Shown: one piece after another, positions 42,259-50,713 of the stretch
Position numbering within the stretch: position 1 is the stretch's first letter
How the letters are laid out: each line of letters opens with the position of its first letter
From: JBBDXA01 sp040902585
GTDB lineage: Bacteria > Planctomycetota > Phycisphaerae > Phycisphaerales > Phycisphaeraceae
Assembly (NCBI GenBank): GCA_040902585.1
Contig: JBBDXA010000228.1
Coordinates: 6,697 to 70,696 of the forward strand
Direction: 5' to 3'
Length of the DNA stretch: 64,000 nucleotides
The notes under the pieces: model-generated
The model's input: the letters and a program-made list of their open reading frames with translations, nothing else
The model's database searches: none
What the model was told of the DNA's origin: nothing
Translations under genes and position numbers: made by a program

Positions 42259-43260
42259 TCATTTCTCCGCGACGCGCAGCACCTGGCTCTGGGAGAACTC
42301 GACGACCGTCTGCGTCGCCGCGCCCAGCGGTGTGTTGATCGCCGTTTCCACGGTCATCGACTGCGTGCTGTTCCGCCCCACCGCTTCGCCCCGGCTCAGG
42401 TCGAGCATCACCTGCGTGGTCGCTTCGCCTTTGACGAGCCGAATGTTGACCGTGACGCCTTCGATGTTGGGGATCGACGCAGGATCGACATGCAGGCCGA
42501 GCGTGGATTGGCCGGTGACGGTGGCGACGCGAATGCCGGCGATCTCTTCGATGGAGCCGAGCGTGTAAGCGGTGTCGTAGCGCAGGCTCGCATCGACGCC
42601 GGGCAGTTCGAGCGAATAGTTCCAGTCGTTTCGCTGCTTCCACGCGCTGCGCAGTTCAGCGGCAGCCGCGCCGCCTGCGATCACCGCCAGATCGCTGGCG
42701 GTCTCTTTGAAGTCCTCTTCATCGGGCGCGGGGATTTCGTCGCCGGTCTTGCGCTGGATGGCGTCGACGCCGTCGACCTTGGTCACGCTGCCGTCCGCGA
42801 GGACGGTGACGGTCAGCGGCACAGCGACCATGCCGGCGAGCATCTTGTCCATCACTTCGCTGTCGCCTCTGCCCTTGCGCGTGTCGCTGTTGATGTCAGG
42901 CCGACCGGTGCGCTTGCTGGTGGCGCTGATCCAGTCGCAGGTCATGGTGCACTGGGCCGAGCCGTCGGGGTTGACGCGGGTGACTTTCCACGTCACCTCG
43001 GCGTTGACCTCGAAGATGGATTCAGCCGTCTGCGACTTGCCGCGCGCCGCTTCGGTGATGGTGCGCTTGCGGCTGGACCACGTCGAATACTTCGACACGC
43101 GCCCCGCCTCGAACAGCGGCCGCAGATTCGCCTTCAGCGGCGCGGGCGCCGCATCCTGTGCAGCGGCGATGCGAACATCGATCAGCATCAGCGCCGTCGC
43201 CGCGACACACGCCAGCACGAGGCCGGCACGAAGTGGTGTTGAGCATGTCATTGCCTGCAT
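42259..43260 (-). CDS. Exported protein of unknown function (DUF6263-like)
   Basis: A 333-residue protein with an N-terminal signal segment (AGLVLACVAATALMLIDVRIAAA). The mature protein has alternating beta strands (EVTWKVTRVNPDGSAQCTMT; LTVTVLADGSVTKVDGVDAI) and a middle stretch SLELPGVDASLRYDTAYTLG. The ADGSVTKVDG turn and overall layout resemble planctomycete proteins of the DUF6263 type; this assignment is from memory and not firm. It ends converging with the PVC-type dehydrogenase. It may be a periplasmic protein. Confidence 0.65.
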   Translation of the reverse strand: MQAMTCSTPLRAGLVLACVAATALMLIDVRIAAAQDAAPAPLKANLRPLFEAGRVSKYSTWSSRKRTITEAARGKSQTAESIFEVNAEVTWKVTRVNPDGSAQCTMTCDWISATSKRTGRPDINSDTRKGRGDSEVMDKMLAGMVAVPLTVTVLADGSVTKVDGVDAIQRKTGDEIPAPDEEDFKETASDLAVIAGGAAAAELRSAWKQRNDWNYSLELPGVDASLRYDTAYTLGSIEEIAGIRVATVTGQSTLGLHVDPASIPNIEGVTVNIRLVKGEATTQVMLDLSRGEAVGRNSTQSMTVETAINTPLGAATQTVVEFSQSQVLRVAEK

Positions 43261-43374
43261 GATAGTCCTTCACGAGTGAATCCGATGCACGTGACACTCG
43301 CTTCCCAACTTATCGGCCGGCCAAGCAGCGAGGTTGCGAAGGCCGCCGGCTGGAGCGGGCGAGCGACGGCCACG

Positions 43375-44043
43375 CTATCGCATGTTGAGCATGTCCGGAT
43401 TGATGGCGCCGAGCCGATCCGATTCGAGCCATTCGATCGAGAGAATCTGCCAGGGATCGCCGGTGAAGCGGACCCAGGTGATCATCCATCGCGAAGGGAA
43501 GCTGCCGGCAGAGGTTTCGGTGCGGACGTCGAACAGCGTGCGGGCCGCGTTGTCGCCGCGCATCTCCGCTTCGATATGGAGAATGACCTGCCGCTGGATT
43601 ACGAACTTCCCCGCCTCCCGCCGAAGCCGGGCAACGATGGCAGCATCGCCGGTCAGCCAGGGACCGCTGGGGACGTTGACGGTGATGCGACTGTCGAGCC
43701 GGGCGGCGAAGGCATCGACGTTGAGCGGCGCGGTGGTGTCGAGAAAGCTCTGCGTTTCAGTGATGACCTCTTCGCGTCCGGTCTGCACCATCGTCGCGGC
43801 GACCTGCACCGCCAGCGCCGCGAGGATGAGCACGAGCGCCGCCGTCGCCAGCTTTCCCGCACCTCGCTGCCTTGCGATCCACGCCAGCACGATCGCCGCC
43901 GCCGCCAGGGAGAGCGACAGCGGCCAGGGATTTACCAGGAGGAAGTGCGAAAGCATGGGCGGGTCAGGCAGGTGCATCAGGGAATCATCCGCTGCATGCG
44001 GGTTCATTTCAACGTCATCTTCAGGTGAATCACCCGCAACCAT
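43375..44043 (-). CDS. Membrane-anchored protein with NTF2-like C-terminal domain
   Basis: Up to 222 residues; starts at 44043, 44007, 43977 or 43956 are possible. Two hydrophobic segments (PLSLSLAAAAIVLAWIA and LATAALVLILAALAVQVAATM) form an N-terminal hairpin. The remainder (LDTTAPLNVDAFAARLDSRI; WQILSIEWLESDRLG) resembles a small cone-shaped SnoaL/NTF2-like fold, in which a beta-sheet covers helices. Function is not known. It faces the Maf-like gene across a short divergent gap of 60 bases, which must contain both promoters. Confidence 0.6.
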   Translation of the reverse strand: MVAGDSPEDDVEMNPHAADDSLMHLPDPPMLSHFLLVNPWPLSLSLAAAAIVLAWIARQRGAGKLATAALVLILAALAVQVAATMVQTGREEVITETQSFLDTTAPLNVDAFAARLDSRITVNVPSGPWLTGDAAIVARLRREAGKFVIQRQVILHIEAEMRGDNAARTLFDVRTETSAGSFPSRWMITWVRFTGDPWQILSIEWLESDRLGAINPDMLNMR

Positions 44044-44105
44044 CGTGCAGTTTCAAGCGGCCTCCGCAATGCTTCCGATAACAGACATGCGGAGGATCGG
44101 TCAAC

Positions 44106-46034
44106 ATGGACGTAACTTTCTCACTCAACCTGGCGGCCTTGGGCCAGTCGAATCCTGCATTCGCGGCTCGGCTGGCGTCAACGGAGCCTGCGAAGCTCGA
44201 CTGGCTTGCCTCGCGCGGCGGGCCTTTGACCGCGTCCCTTTCCCGCGGCGAGCGCACCGTCAGCTACGCCAGCCGATTCGATCCCAGCGCCGAAGCGGAG
44301 AAGCTCATCGCCCATGTGGACCTGTGCAAACACGCCTGCGTCGCGATGCTCGGCTTCGGTCTGGGCTACCACGTGGACGCCATCGCCCGGCGCATCAGCG
44401 AGGACAGTCTGCTGATCATCTTCGAGCCTGATCTGGCCGTGCTGCGGTCCGTGCTCGAACGGATTGATTACACGAAATGGCTGGGGCGAAGCTGCGTGAT
44501 CTTTGCGGATAGCTCGACCGATCGCGCCGCCCTGCTCACGCGCGTCGAGCGTGATGCCGCCCTGCTCACGCAAGGCACCGTGATCGTCACGCATCCGCCC
44601 AGCCGCTCGCTGCATGGCGAAGCAATGCAGACCTTCGGCACGATGCTCACGGAGGTGACTTCCTTCTGTCGCACCAACGTGGCCACGGCCCTGGTCAACG
44701 CCACGCGCACCTACAGCAACCTGTCGCGCAACCTGTCGCACTATGTCGCCGGCGCGACGACGAATGATCTGCATCAGGCCGCGAAAGGTTTTCCTGCCGT
44801 GTGCGTCAGCGCGGGCCCGAGCCTGGCCAAGAACATTCAACTGCTCGCTGATCCGAAGGTGCGACGAAACATCATCGTCATCACCGCCCAGACCACGCTC
44901 AAGCCTTTGCTCGACCGCGGCATCCGTCCCGACTTTGTCACCGCGCTGGACTATCACGAAATCTCCCGCCGCTTCTATGAAGGGTTGCCCGAGCTGCCCG
45001 ATGTCACGCTGGTTGCCGAGCCTAAGGCGAACCCGACAATCCTCGACAGTTTCCCCGGCCCGGTGCGCCTGACGCAGAGCGGGTTTCTGGATGTGATGTG
45101 CGGGCCGCTCAAGCGCGAGCGCGTGCCCATCGCCAGCGGCGCGACCGTCGCGCATCTGTCCTTCTATCTCGCCCAGCATCTGGGCTGCGATCCGATCATC
45201 ATGATCGGTCAGGACCTGGGCTTCTCCGACGGGCTTTACTACTGCCCGGGCACGGCGATTCATGATGTGTGGGCGAATGAACTGGGCACGTTCAACTCGC
45301 TGGAGATGATGGAGTGGCAGCGCATCGTGCGCCATCGCAGGCATCTTCAGAAGTTCGATGACATTCACGGCAAGCCGATCTACTCCGATGAGCAGATGGT
45401 CACTTACCTGAAGCAGTTCGAGCGTGACTTCGCGCGAGCGCCGCAGCTTGTGCTCGATGCGACCGAAGGCGGCATGAAGAAGGCGGGCACCACGGTGATC
45501 GCGCTGGCCGAGGCACTGCGACAGTACGCGACGCGACCGGTGCCGACGCTGCCTTTGCCTTCGCGGCAATTCGATCCGGATCAGCTTGAGGCGGCGGTGA
45601 ACGTGATCCAGCAGCGCATCGGTGATGTGCATGAGTTGGATCGAATTGCCGAGTCTTCACTGCCGATCTTGAGACAGATGCTCGAACACCAGCGCGACGG
45701 CAAGCGGTTCAACAAACTCTTCGCCCGCCTTCAGGCCAACAAGGAAGAGGTCGACAAACGGTCGCTGACCTTCGGCCTGGTGAACGATCTGAACACCGTC
45801 GGCGTGTTCCGCAGGGCCCGCGCGGACCGGGCGATCCAGTTTGATGAAGCTCACGAGACCGATCCGCTCGCCCGCCAGCGCAGGCAGATCGAGCGCGACA
45901 TCGACAACATCGAATGGCTGCGTCAGGCCTACGTCGAGACGCTTGGCATCTTCGAGGCGGCGCTCGAACGAGCGGTGACCCATCGCAACGAGAGCGCGGC
46001 CGACCTTCAACCCACCAGCGCCACCACGGCGTGA
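44106..46034 (+). CDS. Maf-like glycosylation protein (DUF115, MptE-like)
   Basis: A 642-residue protein of the motility accessory factor family. The N-terminal third has VAMLGFGLGYHVDAIARRI and LLIIFEPDLAVLR; the central DUF115 domain (about 220-400) contains GFPAVCVSAGPSLAKNIQLL, TTLKPLLDRGIRPDFVTALDYH and LGCDPIIMIGQDLGFSDG. Maf proteins are known to transfer nonulosonic acids such as pseudaminic or legionaminic acid to flagellin Ser/Thr residues. The C-terminus is helical. The next gene begins 16 bases beyond the stop and encodes a nucleotidyltransferase-like protein, consistent with a glycosylation pair. No flagellin gene lies in the window; fliM is 8 kb away. Confidence 0.85.
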   Translation: MDVTFSLNLAALGQSNPAFAARLASTEPAKLDWLASRGGPLTASLSRGERTVSYASRFDPSAEAEKLIAHVDLCKHACVAMLGFGLGYHVDAIARRISEDSLLIIFEPDLAVLRSVLERIDYTKWLGRSCVIFADSSTDRAALLTRVERDAALLTQGTVIVTHPPSRSLHGEAMQTFGTMLTEVTSFCRTNVATALVNATRTYSNLSRNLSHYVAGATTNDLHQAAKGFPAVCVSAGPSLAKNIQLLADPKVRRNIIVITAQTTLKPLLDRGIRPDFVTALDYHEISRRFYEGLPELPDVTLVAEPKANPTILDSFPGPVRLTQSGFLDVMCGPLKRERVPIASGATVAHLSFYLAQHLGCDPIIMIGQDLGFSDGLYYCPGTAIHDVWANELGTFNSLEMMEWQRIVRHRRHLQKFDDIHGKPIYSDEQMVTYLKQFERDFARAPQLVLDATEGGMKKAGTTVIALAEALRQYATRPVPTLPLPSRQFDPDQLEAAVNVIQQRIGDVHELDRIAESSLPILRQMLEHQRDGKRFNKLFARLQANKEEVDKRSLTFGLVNDLNTVGVFRRARADRAIQFDEAHETDPLARQRRQIERDIDNIEWLRQAYVETLGIFEAALERAVTHRNESAADLQPTSATTA

Positions 46035-46049
46035 TTGCGACGCATCCTT

Positions 46050-47729
46050 ATGAAAGCCATCGCCCTCGTTGCGACCAATCTGACGCAAACGCCGCTGGGC
46101 CTGCGGTCGAAGCTGACCTACGAGCTCGGCGGCCTGAGCGTCCTGCAACACACGCTCGCGCGCCTGAGCCGATGCGGGACCATCAAAGAGATCGTGCTCG
46201 TGCATCCGGCTGGACAGGATCCGCTGGCGCTTACGGGCGACAACATCAACGGCATGCCCATCGCGGCCTTCCCGTACGACGCGGCGCTGGACGGCGATCC
46301 GCATCACACCATGCGCATGGCGGCTCGTCGATGGTCCCCTTCAAGCTGGCGCGGCGGACTGGGCGCGACGACCTGTTACGACGAACTGCTGCCCGCCAAT
46401 CGCCTGAGCCTGGCTGCGAAACATCACGGTGCCCAAGCGGTGCTGCTCGTCGGCGGCGACTGGATGCTGGTTGATCCCGTGCTGTGCGATGAAGTGATGG
46501 CGCGGCATCTGGAGTTTCCCGATGCGATGAAGATGGTTTTTACGCAAGCGCCGCCGGGGCTTGCGGGGATTGCGATGAATGTCGAACTGCTCGCCAGTCT
46601 CGCGGAGAACGCCGCGGGCTTGGGGCAGATGCTCGGCTACGTGCCGTCGCGACCGCAGGCGGACCCGATCGGGCTGGATGTGTGCGTGCAGGTGTTGCCG
46701 CAGGTGCGCAGCAGTCCGTGCCGATTCATCTTCGATACGCCGCGCTCGGTGGCGATGATCAAACGGGTCGCCGATCAGTCGCGCGATCTGAACAGTCTTG
46801 ATGCGCAGGTCACCGCGGAGCGCGGCACGAAGGCGTGGCGGGCGATCGAGCGCGAGATGCTGCCGCGCGAAGTGACGATCGAACTCACGCCCCGCCGCGA
46901 GTTGCATGGTCGCCTGACGCCGCAACATTACATCGCCTTCGATCGCTCGCCGATGGAACTGCCTCTGGCGCGAAGGTTGCTCGAACAGATCGGCGATGCG
47001 GGCGATGTGACGGTCACGCTCGGCGGCGTCGGTGATGCCCTGCTGCATCCGCAATGGGAAACGATCGTCCAGGCGGCTCACGATGCGGGCGCATTCAGTG
47101 TGCATGTGGAGACGGATCTTCTGGTAGACGAAGCGTTGCTCGCGCGACTTTATGACTTACCGATCGACATCGTCAGCGTTCGCCTCAACGCGGACACGGC
47201 TGCGATGTACGAACGCACCATGGGCAGCGATCGCTTCAGCCAGGTCGTGCAGAATCTTCAATGGATGCTCAACGAACGCCAACAGCGACTGCTCGGCGGT
47301 GATGAGCCGCGACCGCGCGCAGCTCTGCCCTGGATCGTGCCGCGACTGACCAAGACGGATGAAACGCTGACCGATATGGAAACATTCTTCGACCGCTGGA
47401 TGCACTTTGCGGGTCACGCCTTGATCGAACCGGCACGTAGCGGGCGCGGCTACCACCGCGACCTGTCACCGGCGATGAGTCCCGTGGCGATGGCGCCGCC
47501 CAAGCGCGTCGCCTGTCGTCAGCTCGAGCGACGCATGACGATCCTCGCGGATGGCCGCGTGGCTCTTTGCGATCAGGACTGGCTGGGTGATGGGGCGGCG
47601 GGCGATGCGAGTGTCACGCCGCTGCGCGACATCTGGCAGGCGATGAATGAAACGCGCACGGCGCATGACAGCGGCAGGTGGTCGCAGCTTGCCCTTTGCG
47701 GCGGATGTCAGGAGTGGCATCGGCCTTGA
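46050..47729 (+). CDS. Cytidylyltransferase-like domain fused to a cluster-less radical-SAM-like and SPASM-like domain
   Basis: A 559-residue protein. Residues about 1-240 resemble the glycosyltransferase-A fold of sugar nucleotidyltransferases of the SpsF/NeuA group (LVATNLTQTPLGLRSKLTYELGGLSVLQHTLARL). From about 265 a TIM-barrel segment like that of radical SAM enzymes follows (VTIELTPRRELHGRLTP; VTLGGVGDALLHPQWETIV; HDAGAFSVHVETDLLVDE), but the three cysteines expected in the C-x3-C-x2-C loop are replaced by R, H and L/T. The C-terminus keeps a SPASM-like set of cysteines (VACRQLERR, GRVALCDQDW, LCGGCQEWH). The gene follows the Maf-like gene. ATG 46050 was preferred to a TTG at 46035. Function probably lies in glycan modification. 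Confidence 0.7.
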   Translation: MKAIALVATNLTQTPLGLRSKLTYELGGLSVLQHTLARLSRCGTIKEIVLVHPAGQDPLALTGDNINGMPIAAFPYDAALDGDPHHTMRMAARRWSPSSWRGGLGATTCYDELLPANRLSLAAKHHGAQAVLLVGGDWMLVDPVLCDEVMARHLEFPDAMKMVFTQAPPGLAGIAMNVELLASLAENAAGLGQMLGYVPSRPQADPIGLDVCVQVLPQVRSSPCRFIFDTPRSVAMIKRVADQSRDLNSLDAQVTAERGTKAWRAIEREMLPREVTIELTPRRELHGRLTPQHYIAFDRSPMELPLARRLLEQIGDAGDVTVTLGGVGDALLHPQWETIVQAAHDAGAFSVHVETDLLVDEALLARLYDLPIDIVSVRLNADTAAMYERTMGSDRFSQVVQNLQWMLNERQQRLLGGDEPRPRAALPWIVPRLTKTDETLTDMETFFDRWMHFAGHALIEPARSGRGYHRDLSPAMSPVAMAPPKRVACRQLERRMTILADGRVALCDQDWLGDGAAGDASVTPLRDIWQAMNETRTAHDSGRWSQLALCGGCQEWHRP

Positions 47730-47739
47730 TGAACAGTCT

Positions 47740-48960
47740 TCAATCCACCATCGCCTCACTGTTGACGTGTGGCTTACTCAGCGTCCCGCTGCCCGTCAGC
47801 TCCAGCATGCGATCCAGCGCGACCAGGGCCCACTTCTTCACTTCATCCTTCACCGTGATCTGATTCACCACTTTGCCCTTTACCAGATTGTCCAGCACGT
47901 AAAGAATGTGCGGCAGATCGATGCGGTACATCGTCGTGCAGAGGCATTGACAATCTGAAAGGATGCGCACTTCGACGCCGCGGGCCGCCGCCTCTTTCGC
48001 CAGGCGGTTGACCATGTGAACTTCCGTGCCGATGGCCCAGCGCGTGCCGGGGGCCGCGCCGCGGATGGCCTTCATGATGCCTTCGGTGGAGCCGGTCATG
48101 TCCGCCTTCTGCACCACTTCGCAGGCACACTCGGGATGAACGATCACCGTCACATCCGGCCAGATCGCGCGGACCTGATCGACATGCTCCGGCCTGAAGA
48201 GCTTGTGAACCGAGCAGTGTCCCTTCCAGAGAATGAAGGTGGAGCGCTCGACATCGTCGCGCTGGAGTCCGCCGAAGCCGTCGGCGTGGCGCGGGTCCCA
48301 CAGGCACATGTTCGCGTGGATGTCATAGCCCATCGCCGCGGCTGTGTTGCGGCCCAGGTGCTGATCCGGCAGGAATAGAATCTTGATCTCTTCATGCTCG
48401 CCCCTGGGCACGGTGCCGCCCGCGAGTGCCCACTCGAAGACACGATCGCAGTTGCTGCTCGTGCAGACCGCGCCGCCATGCTCGCCGCAGAAGGCTTTGA
48501 TCGCAGCCGACGAGTTCATGTAGCAAATCGGGATGAAGCGGACCGCTCCCTTCGTCCCTTCGTCCCTTCGTTCCTTCGTCGCTTCCGCCAACTCCGCCCA
48601 CGCCTCCAGCGTCTCATGATGCGTCGCCATGTCCGCCATCGAGCAGCCCGCGCCCAGGTCGGGAAGGATCACGATCGTGCCTTGCGGGGCGAGAATGTCC
48701 GCACTTTCAGCCATGAAGTGAACACCGCAGAAGATGACGTACTTCGCACCGGCCTTCTTTACTTCGTCCGCCGCGAGCTGACTGAGCTTGAAGCTGTCGC
48801 CGGTGAAGTCGGCAAACTGAATCACTTCATCCTGCTGGTAGTGGTGGCCGAGGATGACGAGCTGGCCGCGCAGTTCAGCCTTGCGCTCGCGGATGGCCTC
48901 GGCGAGCTGCTGGTCCGTCATGGACGTGTACTGCGGTGGTAGCGGGGGTTGCCAGAGCAT
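47740..48960 (-). CDS. nadA: Quinolinate synthase
   Basis: A 406-residue NadA, which condenses iminoaspartate and dihydroxyacetone phosphate in NAD synthesis and holds a 4Fe-4S cluster. Recognisable are LVILGHHYQQDEVIQFAD, GDSFKLSQLAA, FCGVHFMAESADILAP, CYMNSSAAIKAFCGEHGGAVCTSSN, LFLPDQHLGRN, HPECACEVV and CQCLCTTMYRI, with the three cluster cysteines present. A short extra segment (ATKERRDEGTKGAV, about residues 127-140) is encoded by an octamer array. nadB and nadC are not adjacent. The start at 48960 gives MLWQPPLPPQY; an internal Met at residue 14 is also possible. Confidence 0.95.
   Translation of the reverse strand: MLWQPPLPPQYTSMTDQQLAEAIRERKAELRGQLVILGHHYQQDEVIQFADFTGDSFKLSQLAADEVKKAGAKYVIFCGVHFMAESADILAPQGTIVILPDLGAGCSMADMATHHETLEAWAELAEATKERRDEGTKGAVRFIPICYMNSSAAIKAFCGEHGGAVCTSSNCDRVFEWALAGGTVPRGEHEEIKILFLPDQHLGRNTAAAMGYDIHANMCLWDPRHADGFGGLQRDDVERSTFILWKGHCSVHKLFRPEHVDQVRAIWPDVTVIVHPECACEVVQKADMTGSTEGIMKAIRGAAPGTRWAIGTEVHMVNRLAKEAAARGVEVRILSDCQCLCTTMYRIDLPHILYVLDNLVKGKVVNQITVKDEVKKWALVALDRMLELTGSGTLSKPHVNSEAMVD
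48547..48578. repeat. Octamer array TCCCTTCG x4 inside nadA
   Basis: Three perfect 8-bp units and one ttccttcg lie in the coding region; they translate on the minus strand to the Arg/Glu/Gly/Thr-rich insert of NadA. Confidence 0.9.
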
Positions 48961-49050
48961 CTGATCTCCATCGGGCCGGGCCTGATCGGTGTTGTGTCCG
49001 GGCAGGATTATAGGGGCGAACGCCGCAGGATTCAGGTTAACGATCGCAGC

Positions 49051-49500
49051 CTAATAAGGCCGCTTCGCGTCGCGGATGAACTTGATGGTGTAACCGATCA
49101 CCACCAACAACATGGCGAAGAAGGCGATCACGGCAACGAGATTGGGGCGCCCCGCCAGCCGGGCGGAACGGGCGTCACCTGCGAAGAACTGCACGCGGAC
49201 TTTCTTGGTCTCTTCAGCTTCGCTCAGATCCCAGTCCATCGGCAGCGTATCCGTGAACTTCACGGTCTTGCCGCCATCGTCGTAGGTACATTGCAATCGC
49301 TGTCGCATCTCCTTCGCGCCGTAGCGGCCGGTGCTTACGGAGACCACTTCAAACGCCACCACATCAGCCTGCACCGTCTTGCCCCAAGCCATGTATTTCA
49401 GCTCTTGACAGGAGGCGTACATGGACATGAAGAAGACCAGCACAATCCCAGCCATGATTTTGAAGTTGCGGGTTTCTTCGTCAGCGTCCATGAGTGGCAT
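49051..49500 (-). CDS. Membrane protein, DUF3592-like
   Basis: A 149-residue protein with two membrane segments: IMAGIVLVFFMSMYASC near residues 15-32 and LVAVIAFFAMLLVVIGYTI near 121-139. Between them lies a soluble domain (KTVQADVVAFEVVSVSTGRYGAKEMRQRLQCTYDDGGKTVKFTD) with the layout of DUF3592 proteins, which alternate helix, beta-sandwich and helix. Codon use is slightly less G/C-rich than its neighbours. The function of the family is unknown. It lies between nadA and a polysaccharide deacetylase. Confidence 0.65.
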   Translation of the reverse strand: MPLMDADEETRNFKIMAGIVLVFFMSMYASCQELKYMAWGKTVQADVVAFEVVSVSTGRYGAKEMRQRLQCTYDDGGKTVKFTDTLPMDWDLSEAEETKKVRVQFFAGDARSARLAGRPNLVAVIAFFAMLLVVIGYTIKFIRDAKRPY

Positions 49501-49564
49501 GCCTCCGTTGACACCTGAACGGTGCCGGAGCCTGCATCATATCTCAGGGTGTGAATCAGGCGAG

Positions 49565-50509
49565 CTACGCCACGCGATCGAGCGAAAGGTCGAACACGGG
49601 CCCGGCATCGGCCATCGCCTTCAAATCGCTCAGCGCATCGGCAATCGCTCCCCACCGCGCGGGCTTGGACATGATCCTGCTCAGATTCCGCTCCGCTGAT
49701 TTCAGCCCTGTGTAGGTTCGCAAGCGCCCCGTGAAACTCAGCGGCATGCGCGGCATGTCAGGATCAAACTCCCACGGATGAAAATACAGAATCGCCGGTC
49801 GCCCCTGTTTGGCGGCCTGCGCCAGGCCCTTTTTCATGAACCACAGCGGCAGCAGGCGGAAGTAGCCGCCGCCGGCGACGGGGAGCTTGCCGCCGCGGCT
49901 GCGCGCCAGGGGCTTGAGCAGGCCGCCGGGCGACCAGGTCAGCGGCGGGACTTCCAGCAGCTTCGGGCCATCCGGCCGACCCCGCACCCAAAATGGTCGA
50001 TCCGGCGCGGAGGGCACGCCGTACCAAGGGTGTCGCACAGGGAAGATCGAAGCGTCGTACTGAAAGCCCGCCTCGGCGAGCACGTCGATCGCCCAGGCCG
50101 TCTGCGGGACGATGCTGAACGTCGGTGCCCGATAACCGATGACCTGCTTGCCGGTCTGGTCTTCGAGCAGCGACTTGGAGGCAACGAGGTCTTCGCGGAA
50201 GGTATCGGGCGTGAGCCGATGCAGTCGATCATGCATGGAACCGTGACTGGCGATTTCGTGACCGGCTTCGGCGATGCGGCGGACCATCGCCCGGTGACGC
50301 TGGGCGACGTGGCCCAGGATAAAGAATGTGCCCCGCTGATTGTGCCGATCAAAAAGAGTAAGCAGCAGGTCGATATTCCGCTCGACCCGGCTGGGCCAGT
50401 TGTCCCACTGCTCGCGCGGCACCCTGCTGTAGGCCGCCTCGATGTGAAAGTACTCTTCCACGTCGATACTGACGCAATGCAGCGGCGAATTATTGGAACT
50501 GTTGGACAT
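49565..50509 (-). CDS. Polysaccharide deacetylase (XrtA/PEP-CTERM-associated type)
   Basis: A 314-residue NodB-like deacetylase. CVSIDVEEYFHIEAAYSRVP carries the catalytic Asp-Val-Glu-Glu start, GTFFILGHVAQRH is the second strand and AEAGHEIASHGSMHDRLHRL supplies the metal-binding His pair. APTFSIVPQTAWAIDVLAEAGFQYDASIFPVRHPWYG and a C-terminal DUF3473-like part (PAILYFHPWEFDP) fit the subfamily found in exosortase-linked exopolysaccharide loci. No exosortase is in the window. The start codon at 50509 is 7 bases from GGGGTCA repeats complementary to those before the Wzm gene. It is transcribed away from the exporter genes. Confidence 0.88.
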   Translation of the reverse strand: MSNSSNNSPLHCVSIDVEEYFHIEAAYSRVPREQWDNWPSRVERNIDLLLTLFDRHNQRGTFFILGHVAQRHRAMVRRIAEAGHEIASHGSMHDRLHRLTPDTFREDLVASKSLLEDQTGKQVIGYRAPTFSIVPQTAWAIDVLAEAGFQYDASIFPVRHPWYGVPSAPDRPFWVRGRPDGPKLLEVPPLTWSPGGLLKPLARSRGGKLPVAGGGYFRLLPLWFMKKGLAQAAKQGRPAILYFHPWEFDPDMPRMPLSFTGRLRTYTGLKSAERNLSRIMSKPARWGAIADALSDLKAMADAGPVFDLSLDRVA

Positions 50510-50515
50510 TGGGAA

Positions 50516-50712
50516 GGGGTCAGGGGTCAGATGCCAGAGGCCTGTCTCATACTATGATCGGCCACGACCTACGCTTTCGTAAATACGCAACCGCAACTAC
50601 TCCTGATCGCCAAACAGTCGCCTACCGACCCGCAACCTTGGTCCCCTGACCCCTGACCCCTGACCCCTGACCCCTGATTCCTGACTCCTGACTCCTGACT
50701 CCTGACTCTCCC
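50516..50712. repeat. Divergent gap bordered by complementary heptamer arrays GGGGTCA x2 and CCCCTGA x5 / CTCCTGA x4
   Basis: GGGGTCA units at 50516-50529 and the run of CCCCTGA (50643-50677) and CTCCTGA-type units (50678-50705) are complementary, so the gap can form a hairpin. The left array ends 7 bases from the deacetylase start, and the right array ends directly at the Wzm ATG (50714). Promoters for both genes should lie between 50530 and 50642. Confidence 0.88.
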
Positions 50713-50713
50713 C

